The notes under the pieces: generated by a model | Told to the model about the DNA's origin: nothing | Seen by the model: the letters and a program-made list of their open reading frames with translations, nothing else | Databases searched by the model: none | Program-made: the position numbers and the translations under genes | Assembly: GCF_003634095.1 (NCBI RefSeq) | Contig: NZ_RBIR01000003.1 | Span: forward strand, 248,001-312,000 | DNA: 64,000 nucleotides | Reading direction: 5' to 3' | Source of the DNA: Arthrobacter oryzae | GTDB lineage: Bacteria; Actinomycetota; Actinomycetes; Actinomycetales; Micrococcaceae | Shown here: piece after piece, positions 1 to 9,648 of the stretch | How positions within the stretch are numbered: position 1 is the first letter of the stretch | Layout: each line of letters starts with the position of its first letter

Positions 1-583
1 CGGCGACGGCCTCCAGCATGGTCTGGAAGTCCACGCCGACGGCCTCGACGCCGAAGCTCGCATCCTGGAAGCGTTCCGTGGACAGGAAGTTGCCGTCCGC
101 GTCCTCGAGGGCGTACTTGGCCGAGGGCAGCCGCTTGCGCAAGGCGCGCAGGGCCGGCCCGGGGTCGAAGGTTGCCTTATGCAGGATCTCGTAGCCGTCG
201 GGCAGTCCGGAGTCGACGCGCAGGATCACGCCGCCGTTGGAGCACACGGCGTAGCCGTTCTCGATCCCGATGTGCTCGATCACCGGCAGCGTGGCGTTTA
301 GGGAACGGCCCGTGGCGATCATGACGTGGTGGCCGGCGGCCACGACGGCCTGGGCGGCCTCGCGGACAGTTACCGACATGTGGCCGTCGTGGTCCACGAG
401 AGTACCGTCGACGTCCAGGGCGATCATCAGCTGACTGCCGGCGCCGTTGCTGACGCTCTGGATCCGGGTGGTTTGGATGTGGGCCTCGGCGGTCCGAGCT
501 GCGGTGTTTTCAGTCATGTTGTTCTGGTTTGTGCTGCGCCGGTCATCGTTGCCGGCGACTGAGGATTCAGTCATGGTTGTCAT
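1..583 (-). CDS. HAD-superfamily (Cof-type) phosphatase, 3' end outside window
   Basis: This reads leftward off the window edge, so only about 194 N-terminal residues are visible. HAD motif I (DVDGT, about residues 57-61, with the nucleophilic Asp) is followed by motif II (IATGRS) and by CSNGG, typical of Cof/YidA-like sugar-phosphate or nucleotide phosphatases. About 50 poorly conserved residues precede motif I. ATGs at 583, 574, 517 and 427 are all in frame and none has a convincing ribosome site, so the start is open. It lies 161 bases downstream of serS on the same strand, and the two may be co-transcribed. The substrate cannot be told from sequence. A second, complete Cof-type protein lies at 21999-22817. 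Confidence 0.85.
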   Translation of the reverse strand, partial: MTTMTESSVAGNDDRRSTNQNNMTENTAARTAEAHIQTTRIQSVSNGAGSQLMIALDVDGTLVDHDGHMSVTVREAAQAVVAAGHHVMIATGRSLNATLPVIEHIGIENGYAVCSNGGVILRVDSGLPDGYEILHKATFDPGPALRALRKRLPSAKYALEDADGNFLSTERFQDASFGVEAVGVDFQTMLEAVA

Positions 584-744
584 CTCACAAGTAGAGCAGA
601 GACCCCCGGCAGCCGCTAGGACTCACGCCACAGCTGTGCGTGAATTTGCGGTAAACACCAACACCCGGTCGGCGGTGTGAATGTTTACCCCGGCGGCCGC
701 CAAGGACCTGGGCGGTGGTTAAAGGCGGTGGCTGCGAACCCGGG

Positions 745-2025
745 TCAGAGGACGGGGAGGACCGTCATGCCGCCCAGGTACTTCTGCAGGGCGGCCGGGA
801 CGTTGACGGACCCATCAGGGTTTTGGTGGTGCTCCAGGATTGCCACGATCCAGCGGGTGGTGGCCAGGGTGCCGTTGAGCGTGGCCACGGCCCGGGTGCC
901 CTTGGGCGCGCCGTCCTCGTTCAGGACACGTTCGCGGATGTTCAGGCGCCGGGCCTGGAAGGTGGTGCAGTTGGAGGTGGATGTCAGTTCCCGGTACGCA
1001 CCCTGGGTCGGGACCCAGGCCTCGCAGTCGAACTTCCGGGCCGCGGAGTTGCCCAGGTCCCCCGCCGCGGTGTCAATGACGCGGTACGGGATCTCGCACT
1101 TGGCCAGCATTTCCTCTTCCCATGCCAGCAGGCGGGCGTGCTCGGCGGCCGCCTCCTCAACCGTGGTGTAGATGAACATCTCGACCTTGTTGAACTGGTG
1201 GACCCGGATGATGCCGCGGGTGTCCTTGCCGTGCGAGCCGGCCTCGCGGCGGTAGCACGAGCTCTGGCCCGCGTAGCGGATGGGGCCGCCCGTTAGGTCC
1301 AGGATCTCGTCGGCGTGGTAGCCGGCGAGGGCCACTTCCGAGGTGCCCACGAGGTAGAGGTCGTCTTCGGCGAGACGGTAGATCTCGGCGTCGTGCTTGA
1401 CGTCAAAACCGGTGCCCTGCATGGTTTCCGGGCGGACCAGGGTGGGCGTGATCATGGGCACGAACCCGGCGTCGATGGCCTGCTCCATGGCCATCTGGAG
1501 CAGCGCCATTTCCAGCCGCGCGCCGACGCCACGCAGGAAGTAGAAGCGTGAACCGGAAACCTTCGCCCCGCGTTCCATGTCGATCGCCCCGATCAGCTCA
1601 CCGATCTCCAGGTGGTCCCGGGGCTCGAAGTCGGGGAATTCGCGCGGCGTGCCGACCGTCTTGAGGACCACGTAATCGTCCTCGCCGCCAGCCGGGACGC
1701 CGTCCTCAATCAGGTTGGGGATGGTCCGGAGCAGCTCTTCGTGGGCGCTCTGGGCGACGTCGGCCTCGGCCGACGCGGCCTTGACGGAGGCAGCCAAAAC
1801 CTTGACCTCGGCGAGGAGGGCCTGCTTCTCCTCGCCCTTGGCCTGCGCAACTTTCTTGCCGAACGCGTTCTGTTCCGCCCGCAGGTTCTCGAAGCGGATC
1901 AGCGCGGCGCGCCTGGCCGAGTCCGCAGCGATGATCGCGTCCACCGCGGCGTCATCGGCGCCGCGGGCGCGCTGGCTGGCACGGAACTTGTCCGGATTTT
2001 CGCTGAGGTCTTTTACGTCGATCAC
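745..2025 (-). CDS. serS: Seryl-tRNA synthetase
   Basis: Charges tRNA-Ser (and tRNA-Sec where present) with serine in the cytosol. The 426-residue product has the usual length for actinobacterial SerRS. An N-terminal antiparallel coiled-coil tRNA-binding arm (about residues 30-105, rich in Ala/Glu/Lys) precedes the class II core: the [11 protein letters not shown] segment, motif 2 ([15 protein letters not shown]) and motif 3 ([10 protein letters not shown]). The GTG at 2025 starts the conserved [13 protein letters not shown]-terminus. The open frame continues about 190 codons upstream, but that extension is not SerRS-like and runs across the divergently placed kinase gene. Divergent from the diacylglycerol kinase-like gene, with 78 bases between the two starts. 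Confidence 0.97.
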   Translation of the reverse strand: MIDVKDLSENPDKFRASQRARGADDAAVDAIIAADSARRAALIRFENLRAEQNAFGKKVAQAKGEEKQALLAEVKVLAASVKAASAEADVAQSAHEELLRTIPNLIEDGVPAGGEDDYVVLKTVGTPREFPDFEPRDHLEIGELIGAIDMERGAKVSGSRFYFLRGVGARLEMALLQMAMEQAIDAGFVPMITPTLVRPETMQGTGFDVKHDAEIYRLAEDDLYLVGTSEVALAGYHADEILDLTGGPIRYAGQSSCYRREAGSHGKDTRGIIRVHQFNKVEMFIYTTVEEAAAEHARLLAWEEEMLAKCEIPYRVIDTAAGDLGNSAARKFDCEAWVPTQGAYRELTSTSNCTTFQARRLNIRERVLNEDGAPKGTRAVATLNGTLATTRWIVAILEHHQNPDGSVNVPAALQKYLGGMTVLPVL

Positions 2026-2103
2026 CAGACAAGAGTATCCAATCCGGTCACCGGTGCCGGGCAAGCCGGTCGCGGGGCCCTGGCGGGATACTGTTGGAGC
2101 ACA

Positions 2104-3195
2104 ATGCGCGACTGGCTGCTCTACCTCGTCATCGCTGGGGTCCTGGCGTTTGCCGTCTCCAGTTGGTGGGGGGTGCGCCGGTTGAAGGCCAAGCACACCC
2201 GCAGCGCCGTGTGGGAGGAAACGCACAGCCCGGGCCTGGGCCGTCAGAAAGTCGCCGTCGTCCTCAATCCCATCAAGGCCAGGTCGGCCGAGACTCGGGG
2301 ACTGGTTGAATCCGCGTGTGCCGCGGCAGGCTGGGAGCCGCCGCGATTCTTCGAAACCACCGCCGAGGACCCCGGTTTCTCGCAGGCGCGCGCCGCTGTG
2401 GACAGCGGAGCCGACGTCGTTCTGGCCGGCGGCGGGGACGGCACCGTGCGCGTCGTGGCCGAGGTGCTCGCCGGGACGGGCACGGCCATGGGCCTCATTC
2501 CGCTCGGCACCGGCAATCTCTTGGCCCGCAACGTGCATTTGGAGGTCAACGACCTCCAGGGCACCGTGGAGGCGGCCTTGTTCGGGCACCAGCGGTTCAT
2601 CGATACGGCGCGGATGACGGTGGAGAATTCACGGACCGGGGCATCGGCGCAACACACGTTCCTGGTGATCGCGGGCATGGGCATGGACGCCGAGGTGGTC
2701 GGTGACACCCTTGACGGCCTCAAGAAGACCGTGGGCTGGCTGGCGTATACGGAAGCCTGGGTCCGGCACCTTGCGGGGCGCCGGAAGAAGGTCTCGATCG
2801 CGCTGGATGACCAGCCCGAGCAGACCCGGAAGATCCGCAGCATCCTGTTCGCGAACTGCGGCCTGATCCCCGGGGGAATAGATTTCATCCCGCAGGCGAT
2901 GATTGATGACGGGATGCTTGACGTCGTGGTGATGAGCCCGCGCAGTGCGATCGGCTGGCTCGCCATGTACACAAAGATCGTGCTGAAGCACAAAAAGGAC
3001 CTGCCGGTCATGACGTATTACCGTTCCGGCAAGGTCACCATCCAGTGCTCCGAACCCATGGCCACCCAGGTCGACGGCGATCCCTCCGGCGAGGCCACGA
3101 AGGTCACCGTTCAGGTGGCGCCGGGATCCCTGCTGGTCCGGGTCAAGGAGGGCACGGAAGCAGCCAGGTCCGCCGCCGGTGAGGCGGCGGGTTAG
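2104..3195 (+). CDS. Diacylglycerol kinase-family lipid kinase
   Basis: A 363-residue protein of the DgkB/YegS type (catalytic domain PF00781). One membrane-spanning helix (about residues 4-22) anchors the N-terminus. The nucleotide-binding core has VVLNPIKA (about 52-59), the GGGDGT loop (109-114) and GTGNLLARN (about 132-140), which mark the family. Known members phosphorylate diacylglycerol or related lipids with ATP; sphingosine-kinase-like or unknown lipid substrates are equally possible. The ATG at 2104 is the first that gives the membrane anchor; the upstream open frame is serS antisense. Its stop overlaps by four bases the stop of the convergent small gene at 3192-3413. Confidence 0.9.
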   Translation: MRDWLLYLVIAGVLAFAVSSWWGVRRLKAKHTRSAVWEETHSPGLGRQKVAVVLNPIKARSAETRGLVESACAAAGWEPPRFFETTAEDPGFSQARAAVDSGADVVLAGGGDGTVRVVAEVLAGTGTAMGLIPLGTGNLLARNVHLEVNDLQGTVEAALFGHQRFIDTARMTVENSRTGASAQHTFLVIAGMGMDAEVVGDTLDGLKKTVGWLAYTEAWVRHLAGRRKKVSIALDDQPEQTRKIRSILFANCGLIPGGIDFIPQAMIDDGMLDVVVMSPRSAIGWLAMYTKIVLKHKKDLPVMTYYRSGKVTIQCSEPMATQVDGDPSGEATKVTVQVAPGSLLVRVKEGTEAARSAAGEAAG

Positions 3196-3413
3196 GCGCT
3201 GGCGGCCTTCTTGGCGTCTGCGGCCTTCTTCGCGTCGGCGGCGGCCTTGGCGGCCCTGGCCTCGGACTGCTCGCGGATCATGGCCTGCTCCTCTTCGAAG
3301 CGAAGGCGGTCCGCACGGTCGGCGTCGTCGCCGTCCCAGTCCTGGTTGTCGCCTGACGGCTTGGGATTGACAATCATTCCCTGGCCGTCATTTTCTGTGC
3401 TGGTGCCTGACAT
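3192..3413 (-). CDS. Small Lys/Ala-rich hypothetical protein
   Basis: A 73-residue charged protein with no recognised domain. The first half is acidic and polar; the second half (about residues 38-73) is a predicted long helix of Glu/Arg/Ala/Lys ending in [24 protein letters not shown] heptad repeats, reminiscent of short coiled-coil proteins. The ATG at 3413 is preceded by a strong GGAGGGAG ribosome site, so I prefer it over an ATG 90 bases upstream. Convergent with the lipid kinase gene (four-base stop overlap). Lysine-rich tails of this kind are common in actinobacterial small proteins; function unknown. Confidence 0.7.
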   Translation of the reverse strand: MSGTSTENDGQGMIVNPKPSGDNQDWDGDDADRADRLRFEEEQAMIREQSEARAAKAAADAKKAADAKKAASA

Positions 3414-3507
3414 GGCCCGCTCCCTCCGGTAGAGGATTTCCCCAATATGGATCAGGCAAGCATACGCACAGTTGGTATGGGGTGGAAGTACGCCAGGCGG
3501 CATTCGC

Positions 3508-4491
3508 CTACGCTCTGGGCGAAGCCCCCGGGGTATATTCCGTGACGGCAGATGCGCCGCCCAGTATGTCTTTCACCCACGCATGCGCTGACCGGAATGC
3601 CTGGTCCGAGGTATGCGGCGCAACGATCGTCCGGTGGCCGTCGGCGCGACGGTAGGAGCCGAGAAAGCGGGTGGCCGGGCTGATCCGGTGCAGGCCCGCG
3701 AGCGCATCGGCCACCCGGGCGTCCGCGACGTGGCCGTCGGCGTCAATGCTGAAGAAGTAATGGCCCAGATACTGCCCGGTCGGCCGGGACTCGATCCGGC
3801 TCAGGTTCACGCCGCGGGTGGCGAACTGGTCGAGGATCTCCATGAGCGCGCCGGGCCGGTCCTCGGGCAGCGGCACCACCACGGTGGTCTTGTCCGCTCC
3901 GGTGCGGGCCGGGATTTCGCCAGGGCGCCCGACGAGCACGAAGCGGGTGACTGCGCCGGGGTTGTCGCCGATGTTTTCGGCAAGCACTCTCAGTCCCGGT
4001 TGCTCGGCGGCCACAATCGGGGCGCAGATTGCGGCGTCGTAGTGGGCGCCGTCGCCGTCGAGCAAGCCCATGGCGGCGGCAGCGGTGGAGGACCCCGGGA
4101 TGTATTCCGCATTGGGAATATTAGCGTCGACCCAAAGCCGGCACTGGGCCCATGCATGGCCGTGGGTGGAGACCCGCCGGATGTCCCCGATGGCCACGCC
4201 CGGCCTGGCCACAAGGACGAAGCTGATGGGGACGAGGGCCTCCCGGATGATCCTGAGTTCCTGGCCGGTGGCTATGGCGTCAAGAGTGGCGGTGACGCCG
4301 CCCTCCACAGAGTTTTCGATCGGCACCATGGCGGCGTCGGCCGAGCCATCCCGCACCTTGTCCAGCGCCGTGTTCACATTCGAGGACGGGATGCGGATGG
4401 CGTCCGCCGCGCCCGGAACTTGCAGCAGGGCCGCCTCGGTAAAGGTGCCCTCGGGTCCGAGGAACGTGTAAGTGACCGTGGGTGCGGACAT
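3508..4491 (-). CDS. pheA: Prephenate dehydratase
   Basis: Converts prephenate to phenylpyruvate in phenylalanine synthesis. The 327-residue protein has the monofunctional actinobacterial layout with no fused chorismate mutase: a dehydratase domain (about residues 5-190) beginning FLGPEGTFTEAAL and including the catalytic TRF motif near 185 (GAVTRFVLV), then a C-terminal ACT domain (about 205-285) with GALMEIL and ESRPTG, which in this family binds phenylalanine for feedback inhibition. A ribosome site GAAGGAAG precedes the ATG. It lies 18 bases downstream of the rhodanese gene and is probably co-transcribed with it. Confidence 0.96.
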   Translation of the reverse strand: MSAPTVTYTFLGPEGTFTEAALLQVPGAADAIRIPSSNVNTALDKVRDGSADAAMVPIENSVEGGVTATLDAIATGQELRIIREALVPISFVLVARPGVAIGDIRRVSTHGHAWAQCRLWVDANIPNAEYIPGSSTAAAAMGLLDGDGAHYDAAICAPIVAAEQPGLRVLAENIGDNPGAVTRFVLVGRPGEIPARTGADKTTVVVPLPEDRPGALMEILDQFATRGVNLSRIESRPTGQYLGHYFFSIDADGHVADARVADALAGLHRISPATRFLGSYRRADGHRTIVAPHTSDQAFRSAHAWVKDILGGASAVTEYTPGASPRA

Positions 4492-4509
4492 CGGCTCTTC
4501 CTTCTTCGG

Positions 4510-4836
4510 TTATAGGATGACGGGCTTGAGGCCGTTGTCGGACACCAGCGGCATGCCGGTCTCGAGCCACTGGTCCATGCCGCCGGCGACATTCATTGCG
4601 GAATACCCCATGCCGACGAGCCACTGGGTGGCCCGGTAGGACCGGCCGCCGGTGCGGCAGATGACATAGACGTCCTCATCCGGGTCAAGCTCCTCGATCC
4701 GGGCCGGCAGCTGGTCCAGGGGTATGTGCAAGGCGCCCTCGGCGTGGCCCGCTGCCCATTCATAGTCCTCGCGGACATCAAGGATCCTGGCGCCGTCGGG
4801 GATGCCGGACACGCTTACGGTCTGGAAGTCGCTCAT
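4510..4836 (-). CDS. Single-domain rhodanese-like protein
   Basis: A 108-residue stand-alone rhodanese. DVREDYEWAAGHAEGALHIP opens the domain and the active-site loop CRTGGRS (Cys near residue 60) is complete, so persulfide transfer activity is expected. It precedes pheA by 18 bases in the same orientation and has its own GAAAGGGC ribosome site. The pairing with prephenate dehydratase has no obvious metabolic reason. A second single-domain rhodanese occurs at 26029-26331, there in a clear sulfur context. Confidence 0.9.
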   Translation of the reverse strand: MSDFQTVSVSGIPDGARILDVREDYEWAAGHAEGALHIPLDQLPARIEELDPDEDVYVICRTGGRSYRATQWLVGMGYSAMNVAGGMDQWLETGMPLVSDNGLKPVIL

Positions 4837-4887
4837 GTTCGCCCTTTCCGCAGATTTCTAGGTCTCATCCCAGCGTATCCCCCACCG

Positions 4888-5124
4888 CCGGCCGGGCGGC
4901 CCCGGGGGCGGCACGTTACGCTTCTGGGGAGCGCAAAGGAGACCTCATGGCTGCCGAACATCCCGCGGAGCGGTCCGTCCGCGGCGCCGTCCACGGGACA
5001 TGCCCTCCCCCCGCCGCGACCACCGGGCATAAGCCCGCAGTGCCCTCCCGCTGCTCCCAAGCCTGGGCATGTCCCACGGTGGCGGGGGTCGCCCGGCTCC
5101 GGGTACGGCTGGAGCCCGCCTCCC
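4888..5124. repeat. CATG-element cluster A, upstream of amidase
   Basis: Non-coding GC-rich gap between the rhodanese gene and the amidase. It contains GGGACATGCCC at 4995-5005 and its exact reverse complement GGGCATGTCCC at 5065-5075, plus half-like copies (GGGCAT at 5024, TGCCCTCCC at 5041). The same core recurs in clusters B (6601-6790) and C (53101-53370). No coding potential is apparent: the open frames here have no family likeness. Confidence 0.6.
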
Positions 5125-6600
5125 TTGGCTGAAATCCACGAACTCTCCGCCGTCCAGCTGCGCGATGCCCTCCAGGCCGGCGAGCTGTCCGCCCTTCAGG
5201 CGACCAATCACTTCCTGGACCGGATCGAGGCCAACAATGCCCGTCTCGGGGCCTTCATCACGGTCACGGCGGCACAGGCGCGGAAGGACGCAGCCGAGGC
5301 CGACCGGCAATACGCCCTGCGGGCCCGGCACGGCGGAACGCTACCCCCGTTGCATGGCATGCCGCTCGCGTTCAAGGACCTGACGGATGTGGCGGGGGTG
5401 GTGACCACGCACGGGAGCGCCGCCTTGGAGCACAAGCCGGCGCTGGCTGACGGGGCCCTTCCCGCCGCACTGAGGACCGCCGGGGTGGTTTCGCTGGGGA
5501 AGACCCAGGTCCCGGAGTTCGGCCTGACCGCCTACAGCGAGAACCGCATCGCCCCGCCGTCGCGCAATCCGCACGCGCTCAGCCGAAGCTCGGGCGGGTC
5601 CTCGGGCGGCAGCGCGGCCGCTGTGGGCGCAGGCCTGGTGCCGTTCGCGCCAGGATCCGACGGCGGCGGTTCGGTGCGGATCCCGGCCGCGGCCTGCGGG
5701 CTCGTAGGCCTGAAGCCCGGCCGGGGGCTCGTGCCTGCCGGCGAAAGTTCCGGCGATCCCGCCCGGCTCGTAGTTGCCGGCCCACTGGCACGCTCCGCCG
5801 CCGATGCCGCCCTGCTGCTCGATTCCCTGGTGCCCGGGCCGGGCCGGGCCGATGCGTCCCAGCATCCTCCGGACGGCCCCGGCGAGGCGGCGCCGCCGGC
5901 CGGCAGCTACCTCGAACTGACCGCCCGAGAACCGCGCCGGTTGCGAATCGGAGTGAGCCTAGACAGTCCGTGGCAGGCGATTTTCCCCTTCACCCCCGAC
6001 CGGGAGGCGCTCAATGCGCTGGCCGACGGCGTCGCCCGGCTGGAGGCGGCCGGCCACGAGACGTCGGAGGCCGCGATTCGCTACGACAACCGCTATCCGG
6101 ACGCTTTCACCACGGCCTGGACGGCCGGCGTCGGGAGCGCGCGAATCGCACCCCAGCGCGAGGCGCTCCTGACCCCGCTGACCAGGACGTTCCGGCGGCG
6201 CGCACAGCACCGCAGCGCGGCCCAACTCAACGAGTCCTTGGAGTTCCTCCGGCAGTTCCAGCGCGACACTCTCGTCCAGTACTCCGGGTGGGACCTCATG
6301 ATGACGCCGGCTCTGGCACAAACCCCGCGGCCGGTGGGCTGGTTCACCGGCGCAGCCCACGGCGGCGGCTACTGGCCGGCCGCGGAGTGGCCGGGCGACG
6401 CCGACGGCGACTACCGCAAACAATGTGAATACGCTCCGTGGTCATCCATGGTGAACGTCTGCGGGCTGCCGGCCATCAGTATTCCAGTGCACTGGACGGG
6501 AGGCGCCCAGGGCAACGGCCTGCCGATGGGCATCCAACTGATCGGGCGGATGGGATCCGAGGGCCTGTTGCTGCAGGTGGCCGCCCAGCTCGGGTTTTAG
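5125..6600 (+). CDS. Amidase signature-family enzyme
   Basis: A 491-residue amidase (AS family, PF01425), hydrolysing a carboxamide to acid plus ammonia. The Ser-cisSer-Lys triad is visible: the lysine in LAFKDLTDVAG (about residue 80) and the SSGGSSGGSAAA loop (about 155-166), followed by GSDGGGSVRIPAAACGLVGLKP. The C-terminal block with MVNVCGLPAISIPV and GLPMGIQLIGR is also standard. I chose the TTG at 5125, preceded by GGAG about 10 bases upstream, because it gives a normal N-terminus (EIHELSAVQLRDALQAGE); the longer upstream frame is a low-complexity repeat region. It is not part of a GatCAB operon. CATG-element clusters lie on both sides of the gene. Confidence 0.9.
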   Translation: MAEIHELSAVQLRDALQAGELSALQATNHFLDRIEANNARLGAFITVTAAQARKDAAEADRQYALRARHGGTLPPLHGMPLAFKDLTDVAGVVTTHGSAALEHKPALADGALPAALRTAGVVSLGKTQVPEFGLTAYSENRIAPPSRNPHALSRSSGGSSGGSAAAVGAGLVPFAPGSDGGGSVRIPAAACGLVGLKPGRGLVPAGESSGDPARLVVAGPLARSAADAALLLDSLVPGPGRADASQHPPDGPGEAAPPAGSYLELTAREPRRLRIGVSLDSPWQAIFPFTPDREALNALADGVARLEAAGHETSEAAIRYDNRYPDAFTTAWTAGVGSARIAPQREALLTPLTRTFRRRAQHRSAAQLNESLEFLRQFQRDTLVQYSGWDLMMTPALAQTPRPVGWFTGAAHGGGYWPAAEWPGDADGDYRKQCEYAPWSSMVNVCGLPAISIPVHWTGGAQGNGLPMGIQLIGRMGSEGLLLQVAAQLGF

Positions 6601-6790
6601 CCTCTGCGCGGCCGTGCGCGGGCCAAGGACATGTCCTTCCTCTCCCGGGCCAGGGGACATGTCCAGTGCTCGTCAGGGACATGCTCAGTCCTTGCCGCGG
6701 CCACTGGACACAATGCCATCCTGTCCACCCGCTGGCGCCAAGAATGAGCATGTCCCCTGGGAGAGCCCAGACGAACCGGGCGCGGGTCGC
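6601..6790. repeat. CATG-element cluster B, downstream of amidase
   Basis: Non-coding gap with four core elements: the perfect 14-base palindrome AAGGACATGTCCTT (6625-6638), GGGGACATGTCC (6653-6664), GGGACATGCTC (6676-6686) and its exact reverse complement GAGCATGTCCC (6746-6756). Spacing is irregular and the orientation alternates. The same GAGCATGTCC form is repeated in cluster C. Confidence 0.65.
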
Positions 6791-6864
6791 CCTTTCAAAT
6801 GGACGCTGGCTCCGGCAGGCGGCTATCGTTCACTGCAACCCGACCAGGCCGCGAAAGAGGGTCA

Positions 6865-8010
6865 ATGAAGATCACCGGTGCAGTACTCGAGGAAATCGGC
6901 CGCCCGCGCCCCTTCGCCGAGTCCAGGCCCATCAGCATCTCCGAGCTGGACCTGGCGGCTCCCGGGCCCACCGAGATCCTCGTCCGGATGGAGGCCGCCG
7001 GGGTCTGCCATTCGGACCTGAGCGTCGTCGACGGCAACCGGGTCCGGCCAGTGCCCATGCTGCTGGGCCACGAGGCGGCCGGCCGGATCGTGGAGGTCGG
7101 CTCCGGGGTCACGGACCTGCGGCCCGGGCAGCGCGTGGTCATGTCCTTCCTGCCCCGCTGCGAGCGCTGCGCGAACTGCGCCGAGGACGGCCGGCTGCCC
7201 TGCACGGCCGGGTCGCAGAGCAACAACGCCGGCACCCTGCTGCACGGGTCAACGCACTTGAGCCGCGGCGGCGAGCCCGTCCACCACCACCTGGGCGTCT
7301 CGGGATTCGCCACCTATGCGGTGGTGGACCGCGCTTCCGCCGTGCCGGTGGGCGACGACGTCCCCGCCGACGTCGCCGCGGTCCTGGGCTGCGCCGTGCT
7401 GACCGGCGGCGGCGCGGTGCTCAACGCGGCCCGGCCCCGCCCGCAGGACAGCATCATGATCGTCGGCCTCGGCGGGGTGGGCATGGCGGCGCTCATCACG
7501 GCCGTCTCCCAAGGGATCTCGCGGATCATCGCCGTGGACACCCTGGAGCAGAAACTCGATCACGCACGCCGCCTCGGCGCGCATGAAACGTACACCCCGC
7601 AGCAGGTCCTCGACGGCGGGGTCAAGGCCAGGTTCGTGATTGAGTGCGCCGGAAATCCGCGCGCCTTCGAGACAGCCTTCGCCGCCACTTCCCCCGGCGG
7701 GACCACCGTCACGGCCGGGTTGCCCTCCCCCGATGCCCGCGCGCAGCTGGCGCCGCTCACCGTGACCGCCGAGGCCAGGACGATCGTGGGAAGCTACCTC
7801 GGCTCTGCCGTCCCGTCGCGGGACATCCCGCGATACGCCCAGCTGTGGCGGGAGGGGAAGCTGCCGGTCGAGGAGCTGATCTCGGAACGCATTGGCCTCG
7901 CCGATATCAACCGGGCCATGGACCGGCTGGCCGACGGCCACGCCATCCGGCAGGTCATCATGTTCGACGCCGGCGGGACCGCCGGGGAGCCCGGCGGCGG
8001 GCCCGCCTAG
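6865..8010 (+). CDS. Zinc-dependent alcohol dehydrogenase (MDR family)
   Basis: A 381-residue medium-chain dehydrogenase oxidising an alcohol with NAD(P). Catalytic zinc ligands are visible at Cys48 (GVCHSDL) and the GHEAAG motif (His69/Glu70), and all four structural-zinc cysteines are present (99, 102, 105, 113). The Rossmann fingerprint GLGGVG lies near residue 205. The length and layout resemble the class III/benzyl-alcohol-type and mycothiol-dependent branches, but substrate cannot be assigned. The ATG at 6865 follows an AAAGAGG ribosome site; the preceding DNA is repeat cluster B. Confidence 0.9.
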   Translation: MKITGAVLEEIGRPRPFAESRPISISELDLAAPGPTEILVRMEAAGVCHSDLSVVDGNRVRPVPMLLGHEAAGRIVEVGSGVTDLRPGQRVVMSFLPRCERCANCAEDGRLPCTAGSQSNNAGTLLHGSTHLSRGGEPVHHHLGVSGFATYAVVDRASAVPVGDDVPADVAAVLGCAVLTGGGAVLNAARPRPQDSIMIVGLGGVGMAALITAVSQGISRIIAVDTLEQKLDHARRLGAHETYTPQQVLDGGVKARFVIECAGNPRAFETAFAATSPGGTTVTAGLPSPDARAQLAPLTVTAEARTIVGSYLGSAVPSRDIPRYAQLWREGKLPVEELISERIGLADINRAMDRLADGHAIRQVIMFDAGGTAGEPGGGPA

Positions 8011-8102
8011 GACGCGGCCGCCCGGTCCGGCGCACGCCGCGCAAATGCGGCGAAAGAGAGGCAAAACACGGTCCGGGTTGCTTGCCTCGGCGATGCTCGA
8101 AT

Positions 8103-8129
8103 GTGACAATCGCGCGTCACAATGTCACC
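8103..8129. promoter_or_regulatory. Inverted repeat upstream of POT transporter gene
   Basis: GTGAC (8103-8107) and GTCAC (8116-8120) form an inverted repeat with an 8-base spacer, and a second GTCAC follows at 8125-8129. The element ends 10 bases before the transporter ATG, where a ribosome site would normally sit and none is seen. It could be an operator or an mRNA structure affecting initiation. This is inference from symmetry only. Confidence 0.35.
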
Positions 8130-8138
8130 ATTAAGTAA

Positions 8139-9644
8139 ATGAGCACAACTCATTTATCCAATCCCCCCGCTACAACGCCGGGCGATACATCGTTAACATC
8201 CCCCCCTAAGACCCCGGGCGACACATCCTTTTTTGGCCACCCAAAGATGCTGGCCAGCCTTTTCTCCGTAGAAATGTGGGAGCGCTTCTCCTTCTACGGC
8301 ATGCAGGGAATCCTGCTTTACTACATGTACTTCACGGCCGCCCAGGGTGGCCTCGAGATTCCCAAGGCCTTGGCGGCCGGCCTCGTCGGCGCCTACGGCG
8401 GCGGCGTCTACCTCTCCACCATCCTCGGCGCCTGGCTCGCGGACCGGCTCTTCGGGTCCGAGCGGGTGCTGTTCGGCGCGGCCATCCTGATCATGGCCGG
8501 CCACGTCGCACTGGCCCTCGTGCCCGGCATCCCCGGCCTCATCGCCGGCCTGGTGCTGGTGGGCGTCGGTTCCGGCGGACTGAAGGCCAACGCCACCGCC
8601 CTCGTCGGCAGCCTTTACGGCGAGAAAGATGAGCGCCGCGACGCCGGATTCTCAATCTTCTACATGGGCATCAACGCCGGCGCCCTGATCGGCCCGCTGG
8701 TCACCGGCTGGCTTCAGGAAAGCCAGGGCTTCCACTGGGGCTTCGGCGCCGCCGCCGTCGGCATGGCCATTGGCCTGGTCGTCTACTCCCTGGGCCGCAA
8801 GAAGCTGCCGGCAGAGGCACAGCGTGTGCCGAACCCCCTGCCCGCCGCCCAGCGCACCCGCTACGGCCTGATCTTCGCCGGCATCGCCGTGATCATCGCC
8901 GTGCTCCTCATGACCGGCACTGTGAACCCCAAGAACCTGGCCATGTCCATGGCCTACGCGGCCATTGGCGCGTCCGTTCTGTACTTCGCCCTGATCTTCA
9001 AGAGCAAGAAGATCACCCCCACCGAGCGCGGACGGGTGGCGGCGTTTATCCCGCTGTACATCGCCTCGGCCGCGTTCTGGGCCCTGTTCCAGCAGCAGTT
9101 CACCTTCATCGCCGTGTACTCGGAGGAGAAGCTGGACCGGAACCTCTTCGGCTGGGAAATGCCGGCCGCGTGGGTCCAGTCCATCAACCCGGTGTTCATC
9201 ATCATCTTCGCCGGCATCATGGCTGCGCTGTGGACCCGGCTCGGCCGCAAGCAGCCCGGCTCGGCGCTGAAGTTCTCCATCGGCCTGTTCGTGATGGGCT
9301 TGGCCTTCCTTGCCTTCATCCCGCTCTCCGGCGACGGCAAGACGCCGCTGCTGGCCCTGGCCGGAATCCTGCTGCTGTTCACGCTGGCGGAACTGTTCCT
9401 GTCCCCCATCGGCCTCTCGGTGACCACCAAGCTGGCGCCGAAGGCCTTCCACACCCAGATGGTGGCGCTGTTCTTCCTGTCCGTGTCCCTGGGCACCACG
9501 CTGGCCGGCATCCTGTCCGGCCTGTACAACCCGCAGGATGAGCTGCCTTACTTCATCGGTGTGGGCGGAACCGCGATCCTGCTGGCCGTCGGCATGGCAG
9601 CTGCCTCGCCGGCGATCAAGAAGCTCATGGGCGGCGTACGCTGA
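8139..9644 (+). CDS. POT-family proton-coupled oligopeptide transporter
   Basis: A 501-residue MFS protein of the POT/PTR2 family, importing di- and tripeptides with protons. The family hallmark EMWERFSFYGMQG (ExxERF on helix 1, about residues 45-57) and the PTR2 signature FSIFYMGINAGALIGP (about 172-187) are intact, and about 12-14 membrane helices are evident. The N-terminus before helix 1 is an unusual 35-residue Thr/Pro/Ser-rich tail with the hexapeptide TPGDTS repeated twice. No Shine-Dalgarno is seen ahead of the ATG; an inverted repeat sits there instead. The next gene starts four bases after the stop and is probably co-transcribed. Confidence 0.92.
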   Translation: MSTTHLSNPPATTPGDTSLTSPPKTPGDTSFFGHPKMLASLFSVEMWERFSFYGMQGILLYYMYFTAAQGGLEIPKALAAGLVGAYGGGVYLSTILGAWLADRLFGSERVLFGAAILIMAGHVALALVPGIPGLIAGLVLVGVGSGGLKANATALVGSLYGEKDERRDAGFSIFYMGINAGALIGPLVTGWLQESQGFHWGFGAAAVGMAIGLVVYSLGRKKLPAEAQRVPNPLPAAQRTRYGLIFAGIAVIIAVLLMTGTVNPKNLAMSMAYAAIGASVLYFALIFKSKKITPTERGRVAAFIPLYIASAAFWALFQQQFTFIAVYSEEKLDRNLFGWEMPAAWVQSINPVFIIIFAGIMAALWTRLGRKQPGSALKFSIGLFVMGLAFLAFIPLSGDGKTPLLALAGILLLFTLAELFLSPIGLSVTTKLAPKAFHTQMVALFFLSVSLGTTLAGILSGLYNPQDELPYFIGVGGTAILLAVGMAAASPAIKKLMGGVR

Positions 9645-9648
9645 CCCG

